Numbered from the stretch's first letter, positions 1-7,888 are shown. The stretch: 63,679 nucleotides of DNA from Candidatus Methanophagales archaeon (GCA_017883965.1 JAFNKG010000006.1:1-63679), one strand, 5' to 3'. Translations and numbers: made by a program. The notes: generated by a model not told the origin, from the letters alone.

Positions 1-351
1 AAAGATGATCCCCCGCCGGAAGTTCGGAGGCAGCTGTGGTATGTGGCACGAGCAAAGCTCAGACGATGGCTCAGGAGAGAATACGCCAGCGAGAAGGTGG
101 AACAGTTCATCGGCAAGATTAGCAACGGCTTTGATTACTGGTTCACATTTATCCTTCGTTCAGATGTGGAACCTACCAACAACAGAGCAGAGAGAGCACT
201 TCGCGAGCACGTTGTTCAGCGAAAGATCATCGGAACACTACGTAATGAGAAAGGGACATCTATCCACGAAAGGATCATGACAGTACTGGCGACGTGGGCG
301 CAGCAAGGGTTCAACAGCTTCCAGATGTTGAGGTTGAAGCTAAGTAGCTAA
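1..351 (+). CDS. IS66-type transposase, C-terminal fragment (cut by window edge)
   Basis: The frame is open from the first base and ends at a stop at 349-351, so only the C-terminal part of about 116 residues is present. It carries the late part of an IS66-family DDE transposase: the conserved segment NNRAERALREHVVQRK followed by GTLRNEKGT, which holds the final catalytic Glu region of this family. The protein would cut and join the ends of its insertion sequence. No terminal inverted repeat was recognised in the 50 bases after the stop, so the right end of the element is not defined. The internal ATG at 43 is not a real start. Confidence 0.8.
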   Translation, partial: KDDPPPEVRRQLWYVARAKLRRWLRREYASEKVEQFIGKISNGFDYWFTFILRSDVEPTNNRAERALREHVVQRKIIGTLRNEKGTSIHERIMTVLATWAQQGFNSFQMLRLKLSS

Positions 352-402
352 ACACATACAAATTTTTTATCAATGGCGGGAATTTAACAATGAGGATTAT
401 AG

Positions 403-924
403 TTGAAGACAGAAGATAGAAGAACACCGTGGAAAGAGAAAATACATGAATTGTGTGATGTGTGGAGCGTCAGTCCGCCGGTTTTCATGTTTACGAGGAG
501 AGAATTAAGAAAAATATTACGAAATAAATCAAAATGGGAAGATTTTAAACAAAGATATCCCTACGTGTTCGATGGTGATGACTGGAAAGAAGGAGAGATT
601 AAAAGCAGTTTAAAGGATGTTATCGCTATTGATGACAGATACATTAAAAACAAAAATATTATTCGTCATGAATTTGCCCATTTACTCAGCCAGGAGCTTA
701 GACTTTTTGATGAACGTGAGGAAGAAGAGATGGCGGCGAAGTTTGTGGTTCAGTATGGATTATGTTTCGGATCAGATTTAATAAGCTCCTGGGATGCTGG
801 AAGAAAAGAATCAAAACACAAAAGCATTGAAATATACGTGTTTTTTGTACTAAATGCATACTCAAATCCCATTTTTGAGGAACCTCTAATAGACGGGTCA
901 ATAGATATCCAAGAGATACCATAA
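403..924 (+). CDS. ImmA/IrrE-like zinc metallopeptidase, putative
   Basis: This 173-residue protein starts at TTG 403, seven bases after a GAGG-like ribosome-binding site. It contains HEFAH (HExxH zinc site) at about residue 88, followed some 20 residues later by the acidic run EEEEMAAKFV. That matches the HExxH...E(E)xA layout of ImmA/IrrE (COG2856) proteases, which cleave repressors or antitoxins. Overall similarity outside the motif is weak, and no partner HTH repressor is adjacent. A lone HExxH match can arise by chance, but the spacing of the second acidic motif supports the call. It lies just downstream of a transposase remnant, so it is probably part of the accessory region. Confidence 0.55.
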   Translation: MKTEDRRTPWKEKIHELCDVWSVSPPVFMFTRRELRKILRNKSKWEDFKQRYPYVFDGDDWKEGEIKSSLKDVIAIDDRYIKNKNIIRHEFAHLLSQELRLFDEREEEEMAAKFVVQYGLCFGSDLISSWDAGRKESKHKSIEIYVFFVLNAYSNPIFEEPLIDGSIDIQEIP

Positions 925-967
925 TAGACGTTCTTAAAGAACGAAGACCATATAAGTTAGTAGTGGA

Positions 968-1150
968 ATGAAAAAGAAAAACCAATCACTATCAGGGTTG
1001 TCGGCGAAGGATAAAATCATGGAATGTTTTGAGAAGGACGTCCCACGTAAAGAAATATGGAAAAGATCCTTTTACCGGGAAGCCCTTTTAATTAATTTGC
1101 CCTCTATTGTATTCATTCTTTCTTATTTGGCAATGGATATCGCAGTCTGA
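968..1150 (+). CDS. Small protein with C-terminal hydrophobic segment, hypothetical
   Basis: A 60-codon frame begins with a lysine-rich N terminus (MKKKNQ) and ends with a hydrophobic stretch (LLINLPSIVFILSYLAM) that could be a single membrane anchor. No clear ribosome-binding site precedes the ATG and no family is recognised. It may be a chance ORF. Confidence 0.25.
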   Translation: MKKKNQSLSGLSAKDKIMECFEKDVPRKEIWKRSFYREALLINLPSIVFILSYLAMDIAV

Positions 1151-1537
1151 GATATATTGCGCCACGCCTTATTATATCGCGGATTGCATCGCTTCTGCTC
1201 CCATAATATCCCTCTTTAACGAGCCCATCTATATTTTCGACTTCTTCTACCGGTATTCGCATCTCAACCAAACTTTTACTATTCATTTTTTTCCCATTTC
1301 ACCTCATTTATCTTCTTTTTTCATCCCTTCTTCTTCGCCCCTTTTGATAGTGCATGTTGGAACCATATGGGGGAAATATGTACTTATGATAATAAGTTTT
1401 TCGATTTTTTCGCTGATTCCAATTTTGAGAACCCCTTCCTTTTGAGGATTATAGAGCATTTATAAGGAGCTAAAAAGATTGTCAAGGTTTATTATTTTTC
1501 ATAAATTCCACTATGAAAGGGGAAGAGGGAATATATT
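1151..1537. other. Intergenic stretch without a recognisable gene
   Basis: This is AT-rich sequence with only short frames of poor codon character. I see no convincing gene, repeat or RNA here. Confidence 0.4.
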
Positions 1538-1651
1538 ATGAACCCGAGTTATGAAGGTAAGATACTAAAGTGCGGAATTTGCCCCCGCATCCTTACATCT
1601 TGCGTCCTGAAGAGAGAACCCTGCTATGAATGTCTACCAGCTCATACATAA
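1538..1651 (+). CDS. 37-residue cysteine-rich mini-protein (possible zinc binder)
   Basis: The ATG at 1538 follows a GAGGGA ribosome-binding site by about nine bases and opens a 37-codon frame. Five cysteines are arranged as CxxC (KCGICP), then a single Cys, then CxxC (PCYECL). This spacing resembles a minimal zinc knuckle. No family is recognised. The good ribosome-binding site and the dense ordered cysteines argue for a real product, but the short length makes chance possible. Confidence 0.4.
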   Translation: MNPSYEGKILKCGICPRILTSCVLKREPCYECLPAHT

Positions 1652-1816
1652 CCTTTATCACTTATTGTGTTCCGGGGGAAATTTCGAATACTACAAAAAG
1701 GGAAAGATAACAGAAGATAGGAAGATGTTGGCTATAATGGGTCAAGATACCATATTTATATACCTATTGGAAAAAATATGAAAGTAAAAGTAGTTGTTGA
1801 AGAAACCCCAAATTGT

Positions 1817-2142
1817 TTACTGCCTATAACGACTTGGTCTCAGAGCTTCGGCTAACTTTTTAGCAACGTTCTTATCATCGAATAGTATTTCAATACCAGA
1901 CAAATCACGACCTGACAAGCTCACAGAGCAAAGGCATCCGATTCAAGCGTTTTCTCCCCAATAGAACCAAAGTTTATAAGTAAAGACCCAGCTCTCTCAT
2001 TTAAGTTAATATATACGGGGAGAGAGCTTTTAACTTTAACTTCATTAGTACCCTTACTATCACCAGCTAAACTATCCTGAAGTCCCACATCTATCACTCC
2101 CAGACTTTTGGCTCTTCCAAGATCAGGAATATCTAAAAAATC
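1817..2142 (-). pseudogene. Frameshifted C-terminal gene fragment, unknown family
   Basis: On the minus strand, bases 2142-1921 encode a well-formed peptide (DFLDIPDLGRAKSLGV... to ...ESDAFAL) that ends in a stop. From about 1925 the adjacent frame continues with VSLSGRDLSGIEILFDDK and ends at a stop at 1817-1819. The two pieces read as one protein broken by a single indel. Upstream of 2142 there is an in-frame stop and no start, so the N terminus is lost too. I do not recognise the family. The flanking IS66 remnant suits a decaying accessory locus. Confidence 0.45.
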
Positions 2143-2355
2143 TTACTTTTTATTGTATGGTTTTTGTCGGTGAAAAGAATTGGAGCGAGATTTTTGATAA
2201 ACTTTGGAATTATTAGCGGGATTATTAAGGCAGTTGGAGAAGGTATTATGGTGACTATTATTCCATAAAAAATATTTGAAAAAAGAATATTTACCCTTTA
2301 AATAAAAAATTTTATTTCCACCATGTTCTTACGTTCATACTCTATCTTGTTTCAT

Positions 2356-2931
2356 TTAAAAACATTTAGCCAGAGCCTTAAAATCCTCAACCAACACTTC
2401 TTTCATCTTTGGATTGTAAGTAGCAACTGCTGGATGATACAACGGTATTATTTTTTTAATGCCCCTAATTGCGCTTACAGTAAATTCTTTACCGTGCATC
2501 TTACTTATTTTATCCTTCTTCAACCCGAACTTATCGAAGATATAGGACAACGAGAAGTTTCCAAGTGTAGCAATAACTTCGGGTTTAATGATTTCCAGTT
2601 GTGCATCTAAATAAGAAGTGCAGGCTCTTATCTCGTCCGTTGCTGGATTTCTATTACCCGGCGGTCGGCATTTTAAGACATTGGCTATATAAACTTCGTT
2701 TCTTTGCAACCCCGCGGATTCCAATAACTCATCAAGTACCTTTCCCGCTTTTCCCACAAATGGTCTGCCTTCCTGGTCTTCGTAGTAACCCGGTGCTTCA
2801 CCTACGAACAATATTCTCGCGGATAACGAGCCTTCTCCAACAACGGGATTAGTTCTCGTTTTCCATAACTCGCAGCGCTTACATTCTTTTATTTCCTTTT
2901 CTATGCTTTCCATTTCTTCTTCATAAGGCAT
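2356..2931 (-). CDS. Type-4 (Fe-S) uracil-DNA glycosylase
   Basis: This 191-residue protein has the family layout. Cysteine pairs CKRC near residue 17 and VLKC plus a later Cys supply the 4Fe-4S cluster. The active-site motif GEAPGYYEDQEGRPFVG lies at about residues 45-61 and the late motif HPAV at about 166. Type-4 UDGs remove uracil produced by cytosine deamination, starting base-excision repair, and are common in archaea and thermophiles. The length matches the family. The gene stands alone between accessory segments. Confidence 0.93.
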   Translation of the reverse strand: MPYEEEMESIEKEIKECKRCELWKTRTNPVVGEGSLSARILFVGEAPGYYEDQEGRPFVGKAGKVLDELLESAGLQRNEVYIANVLKCRPPGNRNPATDEIRACTSYLDAQLEIIKPEVIATLGNFSLSYIFDKFGLKKDKISKMHGKEFTVSAIRGIKKIIPLYHPAVATYNPKMKEVLVEDFKALAKCF

Positions 2932-3061
2932 TTGAGTAAAACATTTAAAAGAGCTTTATTAAATTGGAAAATTTTTGAATGGAAGATATTAATGATTTCG
3001 TTTTAATATAGAAATATTGACATATCCGCTAAAAATCGAATCAGCATAAACGGGTGAGAGT

Positions 3062-3217
3062 ATGAAAAAGGGAAGATGGGAGAAGTTTTCGGTATGGGTA
3101 AAGGATTATGAAAGAGAACGGCTTAGAGATAAGACCCCGTTAGAGCGAATCGAGATTTTTGAAGCGCTTTATAGAGCGGCATTAACAGTAGTTCCGAAAG
3201 TAGATAAATACCCATGA
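3062..3217 (+). CDS. Small charged protein, hypothetical
   Basis: A 51-codon frame starts at ATG 3062 directly behind a weak GTGAGAG ribosome-binding site. The peptide (MKKGRWEKFSVWVKDYERER...) is amphipathic and helical in character and lacks cysteines. It resembles in style the small orphan proteins found beside toxin-antitoxin loci, but no family is recognised. Confidence 0.4.
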   Translation: MKKGRWEKFSVWVKDYERERLRDKTPLERIEIFEALYRAALTVVPKVDKYP

Positions 3218-3287
3218 AGCTCTGATTGGCTTTTTAGGGTTTTTCAATTTTTTAGGTGAAACAGCTGTAACCTTACGGAATCATATA

Positions 3288-3431
3288 TCAACCTCGAATA
3301 AGCATCGGAAGCCCGTCCTCGTGCAGTATTACAGCTCTGAAGGGAATACCCTTGAGGGGGATCTCTGTCTCCACGATCTTCTCATTTTCCCAGAAATCCT
3401 CTTTGAATTCCGATTCCGGGATGCTTGCCAT
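3288..3431 (-). CDS. Short 47-residue ORF, hypothetical or gene fragment
   Basis: A minus-strand frame from ATG 3431 to a stop at 3288-3290 encodes an acidic N terminus and a hydrophobic strand-like C terminus (GIPFRAVILHEDGLPMLIRG). Codon use looks protein-like, but no ribosome-binding site is obvious. It may be the leftover of a longer gene. It follows the pyrF-like gene on the same strand, 44 bases downstream. Confidence 0.3.
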   Translation of the reverse strand: MASIPESEFKEDFWENEKIVETEIPLKGIPFRAVILHEDGLPMLIRG

Positions 3432-3475
3432 CTCCTTCTATATTAACATCCAGGATATCAAGATGCTTTTTCTGT

Positions 3476-4210
3476 TTAAATGTCGAAAACTATTTGACGC
3501 TTTATATTGCCCCAAAGTTTCGTTGCCGCTTCTCTCCTTTTCTTTTCAGCATAAATCCCCCGTCCAACTATCGCATAGCTCTCATATGGCAGAACAGTGC
3601 TAAACGCTACAACAATGTCTCCTCCCTGACCCTTACCGATACCAGGGAAAAGAAATTTTGGCTCTTGGATGATTTCTTTTAGTTCCGAGCAATACCTCTT
3701 CATACTTTCTACCTTTGTACCTGGAATAACAAAATATTCAACGCCAAGTCTTGCGGCATCTAAGTAAATTCTTTCGGGTGCATCGTCTGCTATGTAGCCG
3801 CCTTCACTCGCAAGATATCCCCTATGAGTCATCTCTCCCCCGACAATGGGCGTTAAACCAAGTCTCTTGCAACCTTCAACAACGGCCCTTAGAGTTTCTA
3901 TCCCTGATTCTGGAAATGCAATAGCACCATTGATGCCTGCCTTTTTTAATATCTCTAAAATCTTCCCGCCACAGATATCAGGAATATCAGTCCCAAATTT
4001 TTGATGATCATAAATTATTGGAAGATTTGTATACCTCCGAATGACTTCCGTGACTTTGTATATCCCATGTGGAACAACGAGATCCATCCCAATTTTATAC
4101 CCTAGAATAAACTCCAGATCATGCGTTACCTTTATGAGATCTGCTAAATCACTTATATCACCGATGTCACAGGCCACTATGATTCCATGTTTCGAGGAAA
4201 ATAAAGACAT
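3476..4210 (-). CDS. Orotidine 5'-phosphate decarboxylase-like protein, divergent
   Basis: This 244-residue TIM-barrel protein has the OMP-decarboxylase signature in a divergent form. It shows ACD at residue 15, GYKIG with Lys39, and YDHQKFGTDIP (Asp68, Lys71, Asp75) in place of the usual DxKxxDI. Phosphate-loop motifs PGIGKGQGG and VGRGIYA lie near the end. OMPDC converts OMP to UMP in pyrimidine synthesis. The DHQK variant occurs in some archaeal enzymes, so catalysis is plausible. It is the last gene of a tight minus-strand run and starts one base after the stop of a membrane-protein gene. A second role outside housekeeping synthesis is possible given the neighbours. Confidence 0.8.
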   Translation of the reverse strand: MSLFSSKHGIIVACDIGDISDLADLIKVTHDLEFILGYKIGMDLVVPHGIYKVTEVIRRYTNLPIIYDHQKFGTDIPDICGGKILEILKKAGINGAIAFPESGIETLRAVVEGCKRLGLTPIVGGEMTHRGYLASEGGYIADDAPERIYLDAARLGVEYFVIPGTKVESMKRYCSELKEIIQEPKFLFPGIGKGQGGDIVVAFSTVLPYESYAIVGRGIYAEKKRREAATKLWGNIKRQIVFDI

Positions 4211-4211
4211 T

Positions 4212-4940
4212 TCATCCTCCTCCTAATAAACCATTAATAAGCCCCCACATAAAGTTCACGACAACTCCTAATATCACGGTTGCGATAAAACCCAGTATAA
4301 CAGAGCCCAGGTGTATTTCCCCTATGGTTCTATAATATACTTCAAAAGTTTGAGGGAAGTTACCTTGATTTACTTGGTGTACGATTTCTCCTTTCGAGTA
4401 GTCTACATTGCGCGTATCCAGTCCTCTTAGCAGGATTATATCATATAAGCCTTTTTTTTCTTTTTTTCTTAGTGACATGAACCGACGCAAAAACTTATAC
4501 CTGATTCCCTTGAGTTTTGGTAATGTTACCTTAATGCTGATCCATGTGGCTTTCAATTGGGGTTTAAATTTTGATAGTGTCACTTTTTGAAAATCGTGAG
4601 TTAACCCCCGGATAACTCCCCCTCCCTCCTTGTAGGATATTTTTATTATATCGGGAGATGACGATCCCAGTAGTTGTTTTATAGTTTCAAAGTCAAGGAC
4701 GAACTTACTTGAATTTACATCGTATCCATCTGCATCTGACGGAGTTTTGTCATTGACTTTTATCTTAAAATCAGAAAAAGGACATCCAGGCGGTAATATT
4801 ATTGATAGAGATTCATCTGCCGTTTTAATCTTTTTCGAAAAATCAAAAAGTCTAATCGTCCAGTTATGCTGAGCTTCTCCACTACTACTGAGTTCAACGT
4901 TCCATTCAACTTCGGATCTGTATTCGGATGTCAGAAGCAA
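4212..4940 (-). CDS. Membrane protein with soluble N-terminal region and C-terminal anchor, unknown
   Basis: No known family is recognised. Of the 242 residues, the first 200 or so look soluble and beta-rich, with many Thr/Ser/Lys-rich strands and an early EVEWNVELSSSGEAQHNW. The last 30 form one hydrophobic helix (LGSVILGFIATVILGVVVNF) ending in a glycine-rich tail. There is no signal peptide, so the bulk may be cytoplasmic and tail-anchored; the reverse orientation cannot be excluded. The gene sits between a phosphoribosyltransferase-like gene (18 bases upstream) and the OMPDC-like gene (1 base downstream), implying co-expression. Confidence 0.65.
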   Translation of the reverse strand: MLLTSEYRSEVEWNVELSSSGEAQHNWTIRLFDFSKKIKTADESLSIILPPGCPFSDFKIKVNDKTPSDADGYDVNSSKFVLDFETIKQLLGSSSPDIIKISYKEGGGVIRGLTHDFQKVTLSKFKPQLKATWISIKVTLPKLKGIRYKFLRRFMSLRKKEKKGLYDIILLRGLDTRNVDYSKGEIVHQVNQGNFPQTFEVYYRTIGEIHLGSVILGFIATVILGVVVNFMWGLINGLLGGG

Positions 4941-4958
4941 CCACCCCTATAAGTATAC

Positions 4959-5603
4959 TTAGCGCTTTTTCTGGCTTTTAAGGCTATCACCGACTTCTAA
5001 TTCTTTTGGAAGCGGGTATTCAAAATGAGGTATTATTCCTCTTTTTTCAAATGCATCCCAGTTAAATTCATCTGGTACATAGGTGCAAGCAATAACGTCC
5101 GTTACGATACCCCCATTGTATTCAATTGCATCTACAGCTTTCAATACTTCATCCCCTCCCGTGCAGTGATCTGTAAGAATTACCACATTCGGCTGATTCA
5201 ATCTCCCTTTCCAAGGCTTACCCTCATCACGAGGGATTTTAAGTCTTTCGAACCTAAGTTCTTTACCCAGCCTGACTGGAACATTTGGCAGCCCTGTAAG
5301 AATGGAAATAACTCCTACAAGTCTTATGACTCCGGTTGTTCCACTTTTGTCTTTCTCAATAGGAGAAAGTAGGTCGATTTTTCGTTCTCGAGTGATTTTC
5401 TGAATTTTATCTGCATATATGTTAGCGATTACTTCACATCGGTGCGGATCATTGACTGCTGAATCAAAGTCAGAGTAGTGAGGGCTTTTACCACCTCTTC
5501 TCAAACCGTGCATACTACGCTTAACCACCCCTTCTGCTTTAAAATATTTCTTCGCCCTTTCGTACATCAACTCCATCTCGCTCTCGTTTGCGAGTCTTAT
5601 CAT
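4959..5603 (-). CDS. Phosphoribosyltransferase, orotate PRTase-like, divergent
   Basis: This 214-residue protein carries the PRPP-binding motif VVILTDHCTGGD (residues 140-151), equivalent to the family's 'vvlveDvvTTGgs'. An OPRTase-like N-terminal segment, LRRGGKSPHYSDF, lies at 34-46. In OPRTases this region binds orotate and the enzyme makes OMP from PRPP. Here the motif has His-Cys where the second acidic residue and first Thr normally occur, so activity or substrate may differ. A GGAGGT ribosome-binding site precedes the ATG. Pairing with an OMPDC-like gene three positions away would give orotate to UMP, but the intervening membrane protein is unusual for pyr operons. Confidence 0.72.
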   Translation of the reverse strand: MIRLANESEMELMYERAKKYFKAEGVVKRSMHGLRRGGKSPHYSDFDSAVNDPHRCEVIANIYADKIQKITRERKIDLLSPIEKDKSGTTGVIRLVGVISILTGLPNVPVRLGKELRFERLKIPRDEGKPWKGRLNQPNVVILTDHCTGGDEVLKAVDAIEYNGGIVTDVIACTYVPDEFNWDAFEKRGIIPHFEYPLPKELEVGDSLKSQKKR

Positions 5604-5624
5604 TTTACCACCTCCTTTAATATT

Positions 5625-6035
5625 TTATACCTTCTCAGCCATTTTTTCTAATTGCAGAAGGATCATGTAGTAACTTTTGATGGCTTTAAATAAATAAGTT
5701 ATCGCTTTATCCTCGTAAGTTTTTTCATCTTCTAAATTGAGGCTTAGCCATATAAAAGAGCTTAGCTCTTTCGAAAACGAATTGACGAGAGGGTCGTCCT
5801 CGGGGAAATCAAAAGAAGCATCTGTTGCAAGATTAAACCAAAAATCTTTAACCAGTCTTTTAATCAAGTATAAAACTGCGAGAGCTTTTTCATCTACTTG
5901 GGACGCTATCTCAACAAGATCTAAATCCACAACAAGCGCTTGAATGTTGCGTAAAGAATCGAAATTTCCATCTGAAAGCTCTTGAGCATAGCGGACAAGT
6001 TCTCCTAAAATTTTTTCAGTTTCTACCACATCCAT
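5625..6035 (-). CDS. Helical acidic protein, unknown
   Basis: This 136-residue, almost entirely alpha-helical, acidic protein has several aromatic residues (FWFN, SSFIWLSL, KSYYMILLQLEKMAEK). No motif identifies a family. The helical-bundle look and size are reminiscent of HEPN-type proteins, but no R-x(4-6)-H motif is present. It lies 21 bases upstream of the phosphoribosyltransferase-like gene and 13 bases downstream of a 55-residue ORF, so it belongs to the same transcription unit. Confidence 0.6.
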   Translation of the reverse strand: MDVVETEKILGELVRYAQELSDGNFDSLRNIQALVVDLDLVEIASQVDEKALAVLYLIKRLVKDFWFNLATDASFDFPEDDPLVNSFSKELSSFIWLSLNLEDEKTYEDKAITYLFKAIKSYYMILLQLEKMAEKV

Positions 6036-6048
6036 TATCTTTTTTTAT

Positions 6049-6216
6049 TTAACTTAAGTTTTGTCCTTCTCTCACCCTCCACCATCTATAAGGCTTTCTT
6101 TGATAACTTTCAACTTTACCTCCCGCTTCGAGAACGCTAAGATACTTCGCTGCGTTTGAATGACTAAGCATGAAAACTGTAATATGTGCAATAATATGCC
6201 ACATTTCAGTTATCAT
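6049..6216 (-). CDS. 55-residue small protein in the PRTase cassette
   Basis: The ATG at 6216 lies three bases after the stop of the preceding small gene and has a GGAGAT ribosome-binding site inside that gene. The peptide has a hydrophobic N-terminal helix (HIIAHITVFMLSHSNAAKYL) and a basic, Trp-rich C terminus (KPYRWWRVREG). It ends 13 bases before the next gene. The spacing strongly suggests it is translated. No family is recognised; a helix-turn-helix-like or peptide-regulator role is possible. Confidence 0.5.
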   Translation of the reverse strand: MITEMWHIIAHITVFMLSHSNAAKYLSVLEAGGKVESYQRKPYRWWRVREGQNLS

Positions 6217-6219
6217 ATT

Positions 6220-6390
6220 TTATCCTTCATCTCCTTTTAATGCACTATAGAGAAGTTTTCTCACAAACTCAGCATAACTTGTTTCTTTCTCTCCTTTTTC
6301 TTTTCTCTCCATATCATACTTTTCTTTGGCTTGGTTAAATTGCCTATACAACTCTTCCTCTTCTTTCAACCGAATTGATATGACTTTCAT
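6220..6390 (-). CDS. Small CopG/ribbon-helix-helix-like protein, first gene of the cassette
   Basis: A strong GGAGGT ribosome-binding site precedes the ATG at 6390. The 56-residue product begins with a strand-like MKVISIRLKEEEE, continues with charged helices, and ends with SYAEFVRKLLYSALKGDEG. This arrangement fits a small ribbon-helix-helix DNA-binding protein or antitoxin. It is the promoter-proximal member of the run ending at 3476, downstream of a palindrome-framed TATA box, so an autoregulatory role is a fair inference. Confidence 0.55.
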   Translation of the reverse strand: MKVISIRLKEEEELYRQFNQAKEKYDMERKEKGEKETSYAEFVRKLLYSALKGDEG

Positions 6391-6822
6391 TCTTTACCTC
6401 CTTCTTTTTTTCTTTCGCTTTTTCCCCTTCGCTTTCCCCGCCACTTTCATCTACTATACTTCATTTTGTTGCATTCTAATATTTAGTAAAACATTATGTA
6501 TATAAAAGCTTTACTATATGATGCAACACTTTGCTTCTCATCATAGCAAAATCCAATTCAAGACGATTCTTCTACGGCGGTGGCTTTTCCATAATACTCA
6601 TTTGAAGAAGAATAATAAGCCTTTTTGCTGTTATTAATGACTTATCGGCGATTATTCCTGAAACTATGCTTAAAATCATATTCACTATCACCCATAGATT
6701 ATACGAACAAACAGAGAATAAGAAATAGTATAAACGAACTACGGGGTTCGTTGATGTCGTTTTTGGTTTGAAATTATCCTCTATCCTGTAAGAGGTTTCT
6801 ATCCCCCATCTTCTTCTAAATA
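6391..6822. other. Upstream region of the cassette and left flank of the insertion sequence
   Basis: Apart from the palindromic promoter at 6468-6527, I see no gene. A short purine/pyrimidine-skewed tract lies at 6400-6450. The segment 6740-6800 contains a small inverted repeat (cgaacta...ttcg) of unknown meaning. Confidence 0.35.
6468..6527 (-). promoter_or_regulatory. TATA box inside a long imperfect palindrome (probable promoter/operator)
   Basis: On the minus strand a box-A-like TTTTATATA lies at about 6500-6508. It is framed by nested inverted repeats: gttgcat (6468-6474) with atgcaac (6521-6527), and tagtaaa (6484-6490) with tttacta (6510-6516). A start site about 25 bases downstream would leave a leader of roughly 85 bases before the gene at 6390. 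The arrangement suits binding of a dimeric repressor. Confidence 0.45.
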
Positions 6823-7888
6823 ATTAGACTTGTTGCTAATTAACGATTTTCCCCACGCAAAGGCTTTTAATTGGATATGACAAATATTATCAAACAGGAT
6901 AAGCATTAGCAGGGCTTTGAAGAATAACAGAGTAATAAGAGCCACAACAGGACTATCCGCGTCAGAATTTAATCAACTGGCGCAGAGTTTCGGCCAGGAA
7001 AATCAAAATGAGAGGTGGATTAGATACGAGAGAGGGCTTGAACGGGGGGATAGAGAAAGGAAACCCGGAGGTAGAAGAATAGGCAATTTGAGAAGTTTTG
7101 CAGAAAAATTATTTTTCATTCTCTTTTATTTCAAGTGTTATCCCACTTTTGACGTCTTAGGGATTATATTTAATCTCGACCGATCCAATGCATGCCGCAA
7201 TGTCCAGAGATTAACCTCGATATTGGAGAAAGTGCTTGATAAAAAGATGGTATTGCCAAAGAGGAAAATCAGCTCTTTAGAGGAGTTATTTGAGATATTC
7301 CCCGAAGTTAAGGACTTATTCATCGACGGAACTGAGAGGCCGATTCAAAGGCCTAAAGACACCGAGAAGCAGAAGGCAAACTACTCCGGCAAGAAGAAGA
7401 TGCATACTCGTAAGAATATACTCATCACCGACAAAAATAGACGAGTTGGTTACCTGAGCCCACCTGCGGAAGGTAAAAAACACGATTATGGCATGTTTAA
7501 AGAGCTATTCCCGCCAGAGCTATTCCCAAATAGTATAACGTTATGGCTGGATTTGGGCTTCATTGGCGTTGAAAAGGATTACCCGGATGCGACTGTTATG
7601 ATGCCGAAGAAGAAGCCGCGAGGGAAAGAATTGAGTGATGAAGAGAAGGCGCAAAACAAAGTTATCAGCGGCCTTAGAGTCCTGGTAGAGCACGCTATCG
7701 GTGGAATTAAGCGATTTAGGATAACTACTGAGAAGTTTCGTAATAAGAAAGATACGTTTAATGATGATGTTATGTTGATATCGTGTGGATTGTGGAATTA
7801 TCATTTGATGTGTTGTTGAGTCGGGAGACCCGTAAGGATTGGAGTAACTAATTCTTTCGTGGATGTGTTATTCCGCAACAAGTCTAAT
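6823..7888 (+). mobile_element. Complete IS5-type insertion sequence with 14-bp inverted ends and ATA target duplication
   Basis: The left end attagacttgttgc (6823-6836) and right end gcaacaagtctaat (7875-7888) are perfect inverted repeats of 14 bases. They are flanked on both sides by the trinucleotide ATA (6820-6822 and 7889-7891), a 3-bp target duplication. The 1066-bp element carries one transposase gene. Perfect ends and an intact gene indicate recent insertion. It landed about 30 bases upstream of the HD-domain gene start. Confidence 0.85.
6917..7819 (+). CDS. IS5-type DDE transposase (DDE_Tnp_4-like)
   Basis: The 300-residue transposase starts at TTG 6917. An N-terminal helix-turn-helix-like region (LFFILFYFKCYPTFDVLGIIF) precedes the catalytic core. 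First Asp: KDLFIDGTERPIQRP near residue 140. Second Asp: ITLWLDLGFIG near 215. Glu: LRVLVEHAIGGIKRF near 260. These fit the DDE_Tnp_4 group (ISL2/IS427-like IS5 relatives). The gene fills most of the element between its inverted ends and has no frameshift, so it is probably active. Confidence 0.88.
   Translation: MKNNRVIRATTGLSASEFNQLAQSFGQENQNERWIRYERGLERGDRERKPGGRRIGNLRSFAEKLFFILFYFKCYPTFDVLGIIFNLDRSNACRNVQRLTSILEKVLDKKMVLPKRKISSLEELFEIFPEVKDLFIDGTERPIQRPKDTEKQKANYSGKKKMHTRKNILITDKNRRVGYLSPPAEGKKHDYGMFKELFPPELFPNSITLWLDLGFIGVEKDYPDATVMMPKKKPRGKELSDEEKAQNKVISGLRVLVEHAIGGIKRFRITTEKFRNKKDTFNDDVMLISCGLWNYHLMCC

Noticed and set aside
1107..1445. A 112-codon frame after the small 968-1150 ORF
   Set aside because: Aromatic-rich, AT-driven peptide with no ribosome-binding site and overlapping another frame; likely chance.
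2170..2268. A 32-codon hydrophobic plus-strand frame
   Set aside because: Starts at GTG without a ribosome-binding site in AT-rich DNA; length and composition are compatible with chance.
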